64,000 bases of DNA from NCBI GenBank assembly GCA_012064385.1, contig QRDG01000398.1, positions 2,477,217-2,541,216 on the forward strand, written 5' to 3'. Position 1 is the stretch's first letter, and each line of letters opens with the position of its first letter. Below, piece by piece: positions 23,530 to 37,100 of the stretch. The position numbers and the translations under genes are program-made. Origin of the DNA: Puccinellia tenuiflora (Eukaryota > Streptophyta > Magnoliopsida > Poales > Poaceae). Below the pieces are notes generated by a model. It was not told the origin of the DNA, did no database searches, and worked only from the letters and a program-made list of their open reading frames with translations.

Positions 23530-23828
23530 TTTAGCAGATTTTTATGTGTTTTTGATTTTTTATGCAAAACTGAAAATAAAATGACACTAAAACAATGCAA
23601 ACCGAATTAACTAATGCAAAACAAATGCAAACTGAAAATAAAATATGCAAACCGAAATCTAAATATGATATGCAAGACAAAAACAAAACAAAATAAAATG
23701 CTTGAAGGTAAAGATGGACAAGATGATGCTCACGTAGGTGCAACCTCCCCAAGCTTAGGTGTTAGCACAAGTTGGTGATGAAGTTGACTTTGTTGTGATA
23801 TCCTTGGACAAAACCTTCCAGCTATGAT

Positions 23829-23846
23829 TCCCTGGCAACGGCGCCA
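23829..23846 (-). other. primer binding site of the Athila-type element
   Basis: Minus strand TGGCGCCGTTGCCAGGGA, 10 bp inside the right (5') LTR. It matches the site known for Athila elements (tRNA-Asp primer) apart from one base. Confidence 0.85.
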
Positions 23847-23856
23847 GAAAAACCTT

Positions 23857-25635
23857 TGATGACGGGATTGATGAGAGTGTTCTTCTCCCTCAACAACGCC
23901 AACAAGTACTCTTGATACCCTGAAAGGAAGATAATATATTAGGGATAGGTTGAGCCTCCAAGTGCAGAGTATGTAGAAGTGGTAGTTTTTCCCCAAGAAG
24001 GTGACTCGAGGGTTTAATATCGAACTCTCGGGGAATCAGTAGTGTGGGTTTTATCTTCTTGTCCTTCTCTAGATTTCCTGCAAACAAAATAGATTGCTTT
24101 GTGCCCTCAACCTCACCAAGTGGTTGTCAAGCACAAGGTGTGAGAATGATATTAAGATGATAATGAATGCAAAACAGTAAATAAAAATGCAATGGTGGTG
24201 AATAAGTATGCAAGGATGATAGTAATGATGATGGATGGTATTTTTAGGGTTTTTATATGTGAATGCAAGAAGTAAAAGTGTTTTTGTATTTTCTGATTTT
24301 AAAATGGCTGAATGTAAAAGATGCTTAAAAGTGGTTGGAAAGTTGTTTCTTATGATTAAAAATGGACCGGGGTTCATGGTTTCACACATGCACTCTCTCT
24401 TTAATATAGTGTGGCAAATGAGTAGACATAGATTTAACATATGAGATTGCAAACAAGGTTAATGACATGTTACTAATTATATGGGCATCACGTCCTAACA
24501 TAGAGACCTTTTGATTATTAGTCTCACTTATACTCCACCAAGATGTGAACTAAATCATGCACCTTAGTAATTAAGATAACATCAGAGTATAGCTTTAAGA
24601 TTAATGACATGAAGTGAAAATAAACACATGATGGATCTAGTCTTAGGTAGAGGCATGTCACTCCTCCTACCCTACAACATGGTATTTTGGTTTATACCTA
24701 GTGAGGTAACAAAGTAAGGTAAACACCCAATGAATCATGATATTAAGTTGTCAGCTTATCACTTCACCACCCCCGTTACTCCATTTAATGCACACGTTCC
24801 CCCACACACGCTCTCATAAACATGCTTGATCATAACAAGGATACAAGAACGGGGTACATAATATGCATCTACTTTCATAACTGAAATATAACATTGCAAT
24901 CTCAACATATATTAACTCATATAAAGATCCACCACAATGGTAATACAACGGTGACCGTAATCATGTTCAGCAGCTCATACGGTGCTAATTAGTGAAGCTC
25001 AAGAGAGAGAGAGATACATATGCTACTGCCACAAACCCATAGTCCAGAGGTGGACTACTCCCTCTTCATCATGGAGACGGTGGAGATGTCGATGGAGAAG
25101 AAGGAGACCTCTCCGGTAGGGCTCCGCCGGAGTTTCCCCGTCCAATCTGCAGCCTCCTGGTCTCTGTTTCTTGTTTCTCTTCTGTGGAGGCTCTCCTTTC
25201 GTAGAACGTCGGGGGACCCTTTATATAGGCGTTTTTAGGTCACGAGGATGCTTATGGGCGAAGGCTCTACGCAAACGGAGCCTCGAGGGCTGAATTAGGT
25301 GGGCCCACGCGGCCTGGTACTGTAGCCGCGTGGGGCCCCCTATTTTGGCCCTCCGGCCTCCTTTCGCTTGCTTCTTTCACTCCAATGTCTTCCTCCTTCC
25401 AAAATAATGACCCCCGTAAATTTATAGCTCATTATGACGTCCTTAAGGTCCTGAAACAAATAAAGAAAGAAATTGGGGTTTTCTGTCTGCGCAGGATTAA
25501 TTCTATAAAAGGGGGAAATCATTATTAATTACCAAAAATCATTAAATAATAGTAATATACCCCCTATATGATGCAAATATGAATGGAATATAAGTATTAT
25601 AGTGCAAAGTTCATGTATGCATCTTAGATGCATCA
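23857..25635 (-). repeat. 5' LTR of the Athila-type element
   Basis: 1779 bp, begins TGATGCATC on the minus strand and ends CCCGTCATCA. It is followed on its right by TSD TCTCT at 25636-25640. Confidence 0.9.
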
Positions 25636-25909
25636 TCTCTCCACGAAGATTCGTGGAAGTTGAAGGTTAAGAAGCTTGTCACTCTTGGGTGCATTGTGTT
25701 CCCAAGAGCTTGTGCCTCTTGGGTGCATTGTGTACCCTAGACGATTTTGTGTGCCGCGAAGACTTCGAGTTGTGAAGTTTCGGGCAAGGTTTGGGAGCCC
25801 CCGATTGAGTTATGGGTGTGTGCCCCAAGATCATTGTAAAGGCTCCGGATTCCGCCTTGAAGGATTCCGATAGTGGAAGGTGAACCTAACCCTTGGGATG
25901 AGGTTCATC
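25636..25909. repeat. LTR-like sequence, right part, cut by element B
   Basis: Continues 16027-17424 once the Athila-type element is removed. It ends at TCATC, directly before the TGTCGGGACC terminus of element B. No gene is seen. Confidence 0.5.
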
Positions 25910-28900
25910 TGTCGGGACCCCGGACTAGCTGTCCGAAGTACCCTTGTGCCTACAACATCAGCGATCCCATGATCAGTATGTCGCTGAGCACAATCAAACT
26001 GGTATCAAAAGAACATCCATGTATACCGAGTAAATATACTTACTTGAGTGAAGTTATAAACTTCAACAGGTACTTGCAGCGGAATCATCAAATAGCGTGG
26101 AGCCCAAGTCTCGTGCCATAACCCTACAGGCAACTGACTGGGAGAACGTCCTAGTTCGCATAGCCGTCAGCGAAATCTTCTTCCTGGCACCGCTTCTCAA
26201 AGTCTGGCCAAGACAATAGCCAGGGACGAAACCAATATGAGTACACTGGAATGTACTCGCAAACCATCCGGTATTTAATTATTGGAAGGAGTAATGCATA
26301 ATAATATGGTGGGAGGCTCTAGGGTATTCCTTTGTTTTGCCAAAAGTATTTTTTTGTTAAAGAATAGATATCTCCATATCCTTGTTGAAAAAAGATAAGA
26401 CATTTGAAAACGAAGTTTCTTTCAGTAGAAATAGTTTTTCTTCAAAACTCCTCCAGTGGGGTCACGGCCCGTCGTGAACCCTTCCCCTTCCATTCCCGCC
26501 ATACCGATCCCTTGGTATGATACCACCAACATCTCCATTTTAGAAACACAAAGCTTGCACATAGGTCTAAGTAGGGCCTTCCAACTGTCCATAACCGAGG
26601 ACTCGGCTATTCGAATAGTTTTACACTCTGCAGAGGTTGCACACTTTACCCACACCATCCGGTAAACTCACCGTGTCAGCCACGTACCGCCATACAAGTT
26701 GTATGCGAAGTTGAGTAACCGATCATAACCTTTCGCTATGTCCATGCTAGTACAAAGTTCCTCTCAATGGGTTTATCATCCCCGGCACACCGTGTGGATC
26801 CAACATATCCTTTTTAACAACACGTCCTTTCATCAAACTTGGACTCCACACTGCCACGACGGGAAACCCACCGTAATCACCCGGTATGATACGCATACAC
26901 TTTTATTAATCGGTTCGGGGGTCCTTGGACCCTTAGGAGGAGTTTGAGGCACCTCATACTAACATGGACAAACTACGAGTTAAGCCCCGTGCCCATATGT
27001 GGGGTAATGTGGTCGCACAGGTTTCGGCTGGTCGACGTAAGTACTAAGACACAATGTGCATTTTTCTCAAAACCTTCATACTCCATCTTTTCTCCAGCTC
27101 CAAAGCTAATCATTTAGCAACATCTTGGGTAAAACACAAGTTCACCCAAAGATTTTCATAAAGAGGATTTTTGAATAAAACATTGGTTTTTCCCAACCTA
27201 GAATTTTTCATTAAACACTACTATATAAGGGGGCCTAACCATGGCATATAACTTAAATAATATTTTAAAAGGGGTTTTAGTGGTACACACCACTTGAAAA
27301 CATTTCATGCATCTTAACATAGGTAAAACATGCTTATTCAAAATAGTAGGACAGAGGGTATGATCAAATGGATGGCTTGCCTTGGTCAGCAACTTGTCTC
27401 TGGTCTTGATACTCTTGATCAATAAAAGATAATAATAATAGTCCTTTCCCTTCGGGATAATATCCTCTCCGATGTCGTAATCGTCTAAACGCCATGAAAG
27501 AAAAGTACACACAATCAAACAACCATTCACCAAATCATCACAAAACTATGATCTTAGCAACTACAGCAAGCTACTGACCTAAGGAAGTCAACTCAATTGG
27601 ATTTTGGTAAATTATAATTTGTCCTTATTGTATTATGATTTTACTAGGACAGAAGTGAGCTAGGTCACGAATTAAGTCACGATTTAATTTTTCTATTGCT
27701 CAGAAAAATATTCCCTTTTAGAGACAACTAATATTGGTAGTTTAGGATCTAGAAAAATTGGATTTGGCCTAATTGAGTTATTAGATTTACAGGAACAATT
27801 GATCTAGTACAAAAGGTGATTAACACAAGGTTTAAGGACTACTCTTTCTTTGTTTATCAGACAATTGTGATAATTTAAGCATAGCTAGAGTTTCTCATTG
27901 CTAAGTTAACAAAATTGTATTCAATTCATTTGGGTATTTAGAGCACCAGAAACAAACAAGTTTTGATTTAAAACCTTCTGTTACAAATACTTCACCCTTT
28001 AGGGGTTATTAACCTAAATGGGGTGGGACTAGTTTGGTTGGACAGATAATTTAACAAGCTATCAGGGAGTGAAAGTTTCATGATTTTTGAATCTACCAAA
28101 CTCTAGATATTGATTCATATTTAAATACATGCATGTCTGAGTACTGTTTTCTAAGTTAACTATATTTCACCACTTAGGCTAAGCACAAAAATATGGGACC
28201 AGTTGCATTTCAAGGGTATTTGGATTAGTGAACCACCAGAAGTGGTTTGGGACCATTTTAACTTGTATTTTTAGAGATATTCCTGTTTGATCATTTAATG
28301 GGTAGAATACTAAATTCTTTACTAGATAATCTATAAAATTTTCAATAATAAGAGACCAGTGTCATTGGATAGATATTTTAATTTGTGAGCTAAAGGCGTT
28401 GGATTCATTACATTTGGATAAATAGATTTGAAGATATGAATTTTCTAAGTCTTAAAGAATTTCTAAAAGAAAAAAATCCCTCAAACATCCCCTTTTTAGT
28501 TTAACAACCATCTGATTTGATATTTTCCTACTAACTTAACCATAACACCAAATGGGATCAAACCAGGGGTATTGTGAAGACTAGTTGAAGTACTTTTGAT
28601 ACAATTTTAGTTTGGGATATTTGGATAAACCAAGTTTTAGGAAACATCTCCTAAAGATGGTACCAAAATAACCTTTCTGGTTTTTGAGTTAAAGCCAACA
28701 CATTTGTCATTTTTGTTTTGAGTTGGATAGAGGTCAATAAGGAACATGGCCGGTATATATGAAAATATGGCATTCTGTACTAACATCATAAATTTAGTTT
28801 ACTATTTTTAGGCCTCTAGCTTGATGGGAATTTGCATGGGAAGGTGGCAATCTTTTGTTATTTCATGTGGCGAAAATATTGCTTAGCCATTTTCCCTAGA

Positions 28901-31826
28901 TTATATCCTTTATATAAAATTTATTTTTGGGGGTCACACCACTTGATCATGTCAGTACACTAACCATACTAACATATTATACAAAGATTCATTTCTAACT
29001 AAATTTAGGTTAAATGTTATTAATAGTTTAAAACAGAAACTTTTATCAGTTTTCAGGAAATCCTGAAAACAGATTGAACATAGCAACTTTGCCTAATTAT
29101 TTTAGCATGCTGCAAGGTTCGAACTGGAAGAATAAATCTGGCCTATGAATCTATAGATTTCACTATTTCTAAAAATATAAAGTTTCTGAATTTTAGTAGA
29201 GCAGATTGACCGGAATTTGCATGCAAAGTGGGCTAGTCTTCACAGATCTCCGACTTAGCAGTTTTCCATATTTTTAAATCTAGGCGGGAAAGGTTGAGCA
29301 CCGTTGGATGGAGATCCAACGGCCTGTGACCGTCTCACTGGCGGTGACCTGGAACGGGCGGTGCCCATGGTGTAGACGACAGAGGCGACTCGGGGGCTCA
29401 CCTAGAGGGTGCTGAAGGTGACGGCGGCGATGAGGAACGGTCGCGGAGGCTCGGGGCAGGTGGCTGGCGGGGCTGAGCGTGCTGGGAACGTCCGAGTCGT
29501 CGGTGGCGGTGACTCGTCGGTCACGGACCGATTCTCCTCCGGCGAGCTCCAAGCGGCAGGACCTGGGCACGGGAAGAGGAGAGAGAGAGAGGTGTGGGTG
29601 AGTGCGGTGAACTAAAGTGACAACGTAGCGGGGTCAGAGGGAGAGAAAGAGCAGCAGCACGACGCGTCAGTGATCGTCGCCTACCTCGGGCACGGCCGAG
29701 CTCGGAGACGGTCACGGGCTTCGCAGCTACGGCTCCGCCCTCCTGGCGGTGCAGAGGGGTAGTGGTGTGTGAGGGAGGGTGGAGGAATGGTGCGGGGTGG
29801 CCTCGAGAGTTCGGTGGCCTTTCATAGCCGTGGAGGGGAGCATGGTGGAGCGGGAGCGGCGAGGGAGCTAGGGGGCAGTAGGGCATGCCATGCGCAGTCC
29901 GGGCGGAGGGTTCTCGCCCACGGCGTGCGGCTAGAGCGACCAGAGGCGAGATGAGCACGGGAAGGTGCTCACACGAGCTCGGGGTGGTGCGGGTCCAGCG
30001 TGCAGGCAGGGTGCTCGACGGCGGGTACGGGCTAGGTGCGGCACAGGGCTATGACGACGCGGAGGTGGGGTGAACCACGTCAGCCATCCGTGCCCGTTGT
30101 GGTAGTGGAGAGGGCTAGGGTTTAGTGAGTAACCGGGTACACCGAGGCATCCGCGGCGCGGCGATCACGGACGGCGAGCATGCGTTCGTCATTTAAGAGG
30201 GGATCGGGGTGGTCGAGCCGTTGTCTACGGGTGAGAGGAGGGGCAGGAGAGGGTGCTGGCGCGGGCGAGGGGGCTGGCGAGCAGGGCAGCGTCCGCGCCG
30301 ACAGGTGGCTACGGTGGCGGGATGGTGCTGGGCAGGGTAGAGAGTGAGAGCTGCGCGAGGAGCTTTGGCTTGCTGGGGGGCCCGGTTTAGCTCCAGGGGA
30401 GCGGCGGACACTCGTCGGGCGCGAGGGGGCCAGAGAGAACGCGAGGGAGAGAGAAGGTGCGGTCATGGCAGCTCAGCTGCCATGCTCCTCCATGGTCTGG
30501 TCAGCCATGTTGATTAAATGGGGTGGCTGGTGGTTGGGCAGGTGTGGGGGAGGTGGAGAAGTGGAAAGGTGCTGGGCTGCTGCATCCTTGCCACGGTTGG
30601 GTTCAAATTTTGAAAAACTTCGGTTTGTGCCCATAACGTGCTCGACAGAATGCCCATGTGACATTTTTAATTGGTTTTAATTTCTTTGAGCTTTCATTTG
30701 GGTTTAGAAAGGTGCTAGGAGGTTCCTCTAATTTTCCTGAATTTTTGGTGAGAAGTGAAATAGGGTTTCCTGTGATTGGCCGAATTTAAAAAGTAGAATT
30801 TGAATTCTTGTAATTAAATTCGTATTTTAGGAAAATAATTTAGATTAGTGGGCCAAGGTGTGAGGTGGGAGGTCAACTCACTCCCCTCTGATTTGTGGCA
30901 CTCAAGAATCATTTTTCTAAAAAAAAAGAATTAAGTATAGAAGGAAAAGTTTTAGAGAGCAAGAAGTATAGTGGTGAAATAAGTGGGATCACAAGTGTTA
31001 GAGTTTTTGGGTCTCAATCTTGATCTTTATTATTTTTTTTTATAAACCAAGATTTAATTGGTGTTTGATTTTCAGCTAGATCATTTCTGATCTCACAAAC
31101 AATTGCAAGCAACAAATTAATAAATACTCAAAAACAAGAATATGCATGCAAGCAAACAAGGAAATAACAATCAACACAAACACAAGTCAAACAAGCAAAC
31201 AATATAAATTCTCAAGCAATTATGAAATACCTAGTTAGGTGGTGGGATGGTGATCAAGTATCCTCATGACAAGTATGATGTTTAAGAAATGTCTCAACTC
31301 ATAACTTAATTGTTTTCAAAAAGGTTTGAGAAAGGAAATATGTGGGGTAATATATTTCCCACTAGTGTTGTTTTCAAATGGAGTGGAAATCAGAGTTTAT
31401 AAAATGGGAGTTGCATACACATGCAAAATATCAAGGTTGATAATTAGATAGGAGATAACATATAGGTCTCCATATTTTTGGGAACACATAATTTTGGAAA
31501 TACGTTTACTTTCTCAACTAAAGGGTATTTTATTTGTTGCTGAAATCAAACATCATTGAAATAGACTTGGGCCAAAATAAGATTGGAAAAAGATATATGG
31601 AATCTGCTCTTGTCATAAGATGAGCACCAAGTTTAATATATTTTTGCTTGGGTTGGGTTCTTGGATTAATATTTACTAGTCAAACAAGCATAAACATCAA
31701 GTCACACAAGGCCAAACAGAACAATATAAAGGAAAACACAATCAGTAGTGAAGAAATTTCAAAAAGTTTTTGTTGGTTCTGAATTTTGGGTCTTGTTAAT
31801 TCTTATTATAAATTTGGGATGTTACA
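25910..31826 (-). repeat. 3' LTR of element B, 5917 bp
   Basis: On the minus strand it begins TGTAACATCCC and ends GGGGTCCCGACA. Its first 462 bp (plus-strand left end) match the visible part of the right LTR with four mismatches. It is AT-rich except for a GC-rich island at about 29280-30600. It is unusually long. I saw no internal target duplication that would betray a nested insertion, but cannot exclude one. Confidence 0.72.
29280..30600 (-). other. GC-rich island inside the B LTR
   Basis: About 1.3 kb of GC-rich, CpG-rich DNA between AT-rich flanks. Several frames are open on both strands but are low in complexity (Pro/Ser/Ala/Arg). The position and the analogous island in the LTR at 54375 suggest a transcribed 5' leader or promoter region; this is inference. 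Confidence 0.4.
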
Positions 31827-32804
31827 AATCCTTCCCCCCTTAAAATAAATCTCATCCCGAGATTTGCCCAGGGTACAGGGGAGTACGAGGGCCCGGGTTT
31901 CGGGCTGGCTATCCTTCCGAGTTCCTTCAGTGAGGTCGCCAGGTGAGATCTTGACAAATTGATGTTTCGAGGTCGCTCCTTGCTGATAATTTTCTCTGAT
32001 GGGTTCAGAACCTGGATGATAGGGTTGTCTTGATGATCGATGCTGATGGATAGTCTTGGTTGGATGTTTCCAGTTTCAACGAGGCTAAGGCGCAAGGAAC
32101 TAATTATTACCACGTTCTCGTACACCCATTGCAGGTCTTCCCCCCTTAAAGGGGTTTTTAATCGGTCTTGCTGAAGTTTGCGGCTGGAGTTGACTTGGAG
32201 GCATTATCCTTCTTGAGTAGCTTGACGATCTTCGTCTCGGTTGTTAATTCTTGGTGCTTGGGGTCGGTGCAGATGTCACTTCGTAACTTTTTCTCATTAC
32301 TAGGGTCGCAGATGGGGACGCGTGGTTTTCAGGATGCGTCGAGTCTGCGTACTCGACTCTCTCCGGTTTCTAGTTAGAAGAAGGATGTTAAAAACTTCTA
32401 AGGGCGTCTGAACTTGCTAGGTGGTTGACGTTGTCCACAGCAGGTGCTTCCGTCGTTTGGTTCTTCTGGGTATCCGTTGGTTATTTGTCTTCATCTTTTC
32501 CCTTCTTTAGCTGGGTAAAGGAGGAATTTCATTGCTGACTTCCTTGGTTTTTGAGCTTCATGAAGCGTTGGTAAGAATCTGAAGAAGCACAGTCGAGGGT
32601 ATCGAGCTTCCAGAGGAATCTAAGAGTCAGTACAAGGACCCTAAAGGTAAGTGGTTTGGTCTGCTGTTCGACGAGGGTACAAGGGTTGCGTTCTTATTTA
32701 GCCTTAATAAGAAAGAGCTTCATGTCAGCAGTCGATGTTCGTGCTTTCTTGAATCCTCCTTCGTTGTGATAGATCGAGGCCAGTTGAACAGGATGATTGC
32801 TCGA
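31827..32804 (-). other. non-coding interior of element B, 3' part
   Basis: Begins with the polypurine tract (minus strand TTTTAAGGGGGGAAGGATT at 31827-31845). No frame of note. Ends in CTCGA (32800-32804), the target duplication of Tat-2. Confidence 0.65.
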
Positions 32805-33858
32805 TGTCGGAGAACTGTCCCAGGAACTGGGTGTGTCTCGAGAAGGATCGAGTAAGGGGCTGAACACGAAACCAAACAACCCTCAACGTGCCACGGCGAC
32901 GATGCTCGTCGGACTCGCTGCGGGACAGCACTGCAGAGATGGAACGCTCGGTCTTACCCAGGTTCAGGGCCCTCTTGTGGAGGTAAAACCCCTACGTCCT
33001 GCTTTTGTGTATTGCACTGCTTGGAGAGTTCTCAATACAAGGAGAGCTTGTCGAGCTCGAGATGGCTAACAATGGCTACTTGCTAGTCTTCAGATCTAGG
33101 GTTTTGGGCTCAGGAATCTTGGAACCCCTTGCTTGAGCGTGCTCCCCCTCCTTTTATAGGCGTCTCGGACCTCTTCCGCCCAAACATTTGGGCGGGAAGG
33201 GTTACCACACGGCGACGAAGGAGGAGGCGCGGTGCACCATAAAGGTGAAGTCCACCAGAAAGGTGAAGGTCCTGGACGCGGTCCAGGGCAGGGACGGCGT
33301 CACCAAAGCTGGAAAAGGCCACCGTCCAACGGGCGGCGAGCTGGCGCTGCGGAGGCGGAACGGGTCCCACGGTGACGCTGCCCTTGGAGCGTAGCTGCAG
33401 ACGGTTCCCTTATCACCGAAGAGGCAATACTCGTTGTCCGCTTTGCTTGGTGCTGCTTTGTTGACTCCTTTATACATGGGAACGGCAACTGCGGCGTCGT
33501 CGTCATCGCGCGCAAGCGCGCGCGTCACTCTGCACATGGCGCAGAGCCCATGTGCGCTCTGCCGCGGATGCAGGGATGGCTTCGTGAGGAAGGAGCCTCG
33601 GCGAGGCGAAAAACCTCGCCGAGCCCTTCGGCTTGGTCCTTAGCAGAATTGCGGGCGGCGTCGGAGACACCTTGTCGAGTTGCGATCCCTCGCCAAGGGA
33701 GAGAATCCTCGGCGAGGAGGAAAAAACCTTCCGCGAGGGGAATATCCTCGCGAGGCTCGCCAGGCTTGGAGAGCCTGGTCCTTAACGAAAATCATCCAGA
33801 GAATCTTGTGGGCCCTGGCAGGCCGGCCCGTGGTACCCTGGTTTCCACTGTGCCGACA
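32805..33858 (-). repeat. 3' LTR of Tat-2
   Basis: 1054 bp, TGTCGG...CCGACA. Aligned by eye with the other LTR it differs at about 21 bases and one indel, mostly transitions. TATA box on the minus strand at about 33151-33159. Confidence 0.93.
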
Positions 33859-34170
33859 GTAGCCCTCGGGCCTGCGACGGGCATGCCGAGGCCCATGGAC
33901 GAAGGCGAAGCGTCGAGGGGCCAAAGATGCCTGACAGGGCCGCGACACGTGGAGCGCAGCAGTTGCACCCGCGGCCACGACCTCCTCGGCTCCAACGGGC
34001 GACGTGGCGGGGCCCGCCACGACTCGGGAGCTGGTCAATAAAGCCTGGGTGCGCGGACTGCGCCCGTCACTTCTCCCATAACTCCTCTGCAAACCTCTCT
34101 CCACACCTCCAATCTTTCCAGAGCGCTCCAACTCCAGAGTCTTCGTCTTCAAGCTCCTTCTCCGACGGCC
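33859..34170 (+). promoter_or_regulatory. upstream region of the Tat-2 antisense gene
   Basis: 312 bp between LTR and ATG. On the minus strand its LTR edge is the polypurine tract of gag-pol. On the plus strand CAATAAAGCC at about 34036-34045 is shared with Tat-1 and is a possible TATA-like site. No other gene. Confidence 0.4.
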
Positions 34171-37100
34171 ATGGCTCCCAAGAGGGCAACCGACGGCCAA
34201 AAAGGCAAGGGTGCGATGCAGACCGGCACGTCTGCGGCGGCGGCGCGGGGCGCCGCGCCCCAGGGGGTGATGCCGGAGTCCCTTGTCGGCGCGGCGACGA
34301 TTTCCAAGGTGCGGCACCTGGTGGCCGCCAACACCCACGAGCTCGGTGCCACCAGCATGGCGCCCGGCAGCAGCAAGATCGGCGTAGGGTACTACCCCAT
34401 CTTCTTTCACACACTCTACGCCGGCCTCGTTCCTCCCTTCTCCAGCTTCCTCCTGGCGATCCTTGAAGCGTACCGGATCCAACTTCTTCACCTCCACCCC
34501 AACTCTGTGCTCATTCTCGCCATCTTCGCCTACCTTTGCGAGGCGTACGTTGGTGTCCACCCCTCGGTGCCCCTTTTTCGCAGCTTCTACTCTCTCCGGA
34601 GCACCAAGTCGAACGAGCGGCTTGGATGCGTCTCCTTCCGCATTGCCGCCGCCAGAAGTGAAGAATACATTCCCATCGCGTGGCAGGGTGAGAATGCCAT
34701 CACCGAGGTGACGAAGAAGGTGGAGAAGTTCCGCCAGAAATGGCTTTTTGTCGGCACCAAGTCATCGAACCGCAACCTGGAGGTACCCGTGGCACCGCCG
34801 AGGAAGTGGGCGCGTTGGGCGAGCGGTGACTTCGAGGGCCCTAAGCTTGAGGCGGTATACGAGTGTATTCAGGTGCTCCGAGAGGCCGGGCTCACCGGCC
34901 GGATGGTGGCGATGGATTTTGTTGCTCGCCGCATTGCTCCCCTCCAATGGCATTCAGAGCCGATGTGGACCTACTCAGGCCCAGACGATAGGATGCGCCT
35001 CAGCGCCGACGACCTCACCCTAGGCGAGCTGAAGCAGATCATGAAGGTCCTTTTCGCCACGACGTCCGTTTCGCCCCCAAGAAACGATGACGCCTTGCCG
35101 CTGTTCGTCTATGTGGATGAGAGTGTTCGTGAGGCCCGTAGGCTCCTACCCCTCTTCGATGAATGGGGCATCAGACCCGTGAGGCTTGTCGGGTCCCGCC
35201 ACAACCCGTGGGCGGCGGAGCAGGAGCAGGTGAGCGACGCGCTGGAGCCGGACGAAGATGAAGAGTCTGGCGAGGACGAGGCTTCCCGAGGCGCCAATCC
35301 CTCTGGCGAGGACGAGGCCTCGAGAGGTGCTGATCCCTCGGGGGGCGACGCAGGTTCAAGGAACGCGCCGCCCGGCGGGGACCTCCAGGAGATCTCCTCT
35401 AGCGGCGACGAGGACGCCTTCCTCGTGGTTCATTCCCAACGCCCCACGGAGGAGGAGGGCAGCAGCAGGACAGGGCACCACGAGCCCCGCACCAAGGCCC
35501 TCCACGACAGGGACGCCGGGGCCGCCTCGAGGGAGGCTCCTCCCAAGGAAGCGGCGGCGCCTCCCGAGGAGGCCGGAGCGAGCACCCTCCATCCGCCCAA
35601 GGGGAAGAAGAGGGTGTGGAGAGCGGCCGATGAGTAAGTTTGGTTCTTTCTTTCCTTTCGGCATTTGCTTCTGAGGATCTCCTCCTGAAGGGTCTTTGCT
35701 TTGCTTGTGTTTCTTCAGTGTACCCGCGGCGCCGAAGAAGCGGCGCCTCCGCAAGCTTGGGGAGATCGCCAGCGCCGCTGAGGAGGCGCCTGTGGCCGAT
35801 GAGCCGCAGCGGGCGGCCGAAGAGCCGCAGCAGGCGGCTGACGAGCCGCAGCAAGAGGCTGCCGAGCCTCAGCGAGAGGCTGTTCCTCCAGCGGGTGAGC
35901 ACCGTGTGGAGGTGGTGGTGGTTGAAGAGGCGGTGTCGCCTCCAGCTAGGACAGCTTCTTCCCCCGTGGTGGAGCACCGTGAGGAGATGATTGAGCTGGC
36001 GACGCCCCCGCCAACTCGGGCTGCTACTCCTCCTGCGGCCGAGCGCCACGAGGAAGAGGAGGCGGTGGACGAAGAGATCGTCATGGAGCCGCCTCCACTG
36101 GCGGAAGAGGCTTCCACAAGGGGGGCGGATGCGCCCGAGGCCGCGGCAGACGCGGCCGCCACGGAAGGGGCGGGGAGCGCCCCAGAAGAGTAGGATGCGG
36201 AGGCGCCCCCGGAGCCCAGAGCGGCGGAGCCGGGGGTGAGAGGACGCCCAGCCCCCAGAGGGCTCTTGCCTTGGGCAGCGAGGGAGGCGACCGCGCCAGC
36301 CCCCAGGCCGCACCAGAAACGGACGTGAGCCCGAGGCAGGAGGCCCCAGGTGCCTCGACGAGTGTCGAGGCCTCTGCGCCCTGCGGCGACGCGGGGACCT
36401 TGGCGCTGCAGGAGTCGCGTCCTCGCGCGGCTCGCCGCAGGGTTGTCTTCGGCCAAGCGCGGCGGGCGCTTGAAGAGCTGGAGGTGCAACATGCTGAGGA
36501 GGAGCGCGCCCGGGAGGAGGAGCGGACAAGGCTGGCTGACGCCTGGGCCCTCCTCTACAAGAGGGTGGAGATGTGCCGTAGGCAGGATGCAACGACCCAG
36601 GCGGCGCGCGAAGAAGCGATGCGCTTCGCAAAGGAGACCCGCGACAGCGTCAAGCGGGAGGCGGCCGAGGTCATGGACCAGCTGGGCGCCGCCCGGGAGA
36701 CGCTAGAGGCGGAGACCGACGCCAAGCATCAAGAGCTAGCGGCCGCCGAGCAAAAATTTGCCGCTGAGTCTGAGGCCGCAAGGGTTAGCCTGAAGGAGCT
36801 CCGCGAGCTGCTAGACGCCCGCAAGGGGCAGCTGGCGCCTCGAGAGGCCGAGATGAAGAGGCGCGAGGAAGAGCTCTCCCTCCGGGAGAAAGAGCTGGAC
36901 CAGCGTGAGGAGCAGGTCCACCTGCTGGAGGAGGAGCAGGCCACCCGCGAGGGGCAGCTATAGGAGCGCGAGAACTCGGTGGCCAGGAGCGAGACCACCC
37001 GCAAGGAGCGCCACGACAAGGCCAACGCCGACCTCGCGCTGAAACAAAAACGAACCCAGGAGGAGGCCGACGCCAAAGTCGAGCGCATCCGCGAGAGCCT

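Larger units (their letters stand above)
17425..25635 (-). mobile_element. Athila-type Gypsy element, gag-protease only, TSD TCTCT
   Basis: 8211 bp, flanked by perfect TCTCT (17420-17424 and 25636-25640). The LTRs are 1791 and 1779 bp, beginning TGATG and ending CATCA. The primer binding site TGGCGCCGTTGCCAGGGA next to the right LTR is the Athila-type tRNA-Asp-like site. The interior encodes Gag and protease but has no RT, RNase H or integrase frame, so it is non-autonomous. It is inserted in the LTR-like sequence 16027-17424/25636-25909. It resembles the Sabrina group of Triticeae, but I cannot confirm the family. Confidence 0.88.

Noticed and set aside
30122..30466. Pro/Ser/Ala-rich frame in the GC island of the B LTR
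   Set aside because: Composition artefact of CpG-rich DNA, no recognisable domain, overlapping frames on both strands.
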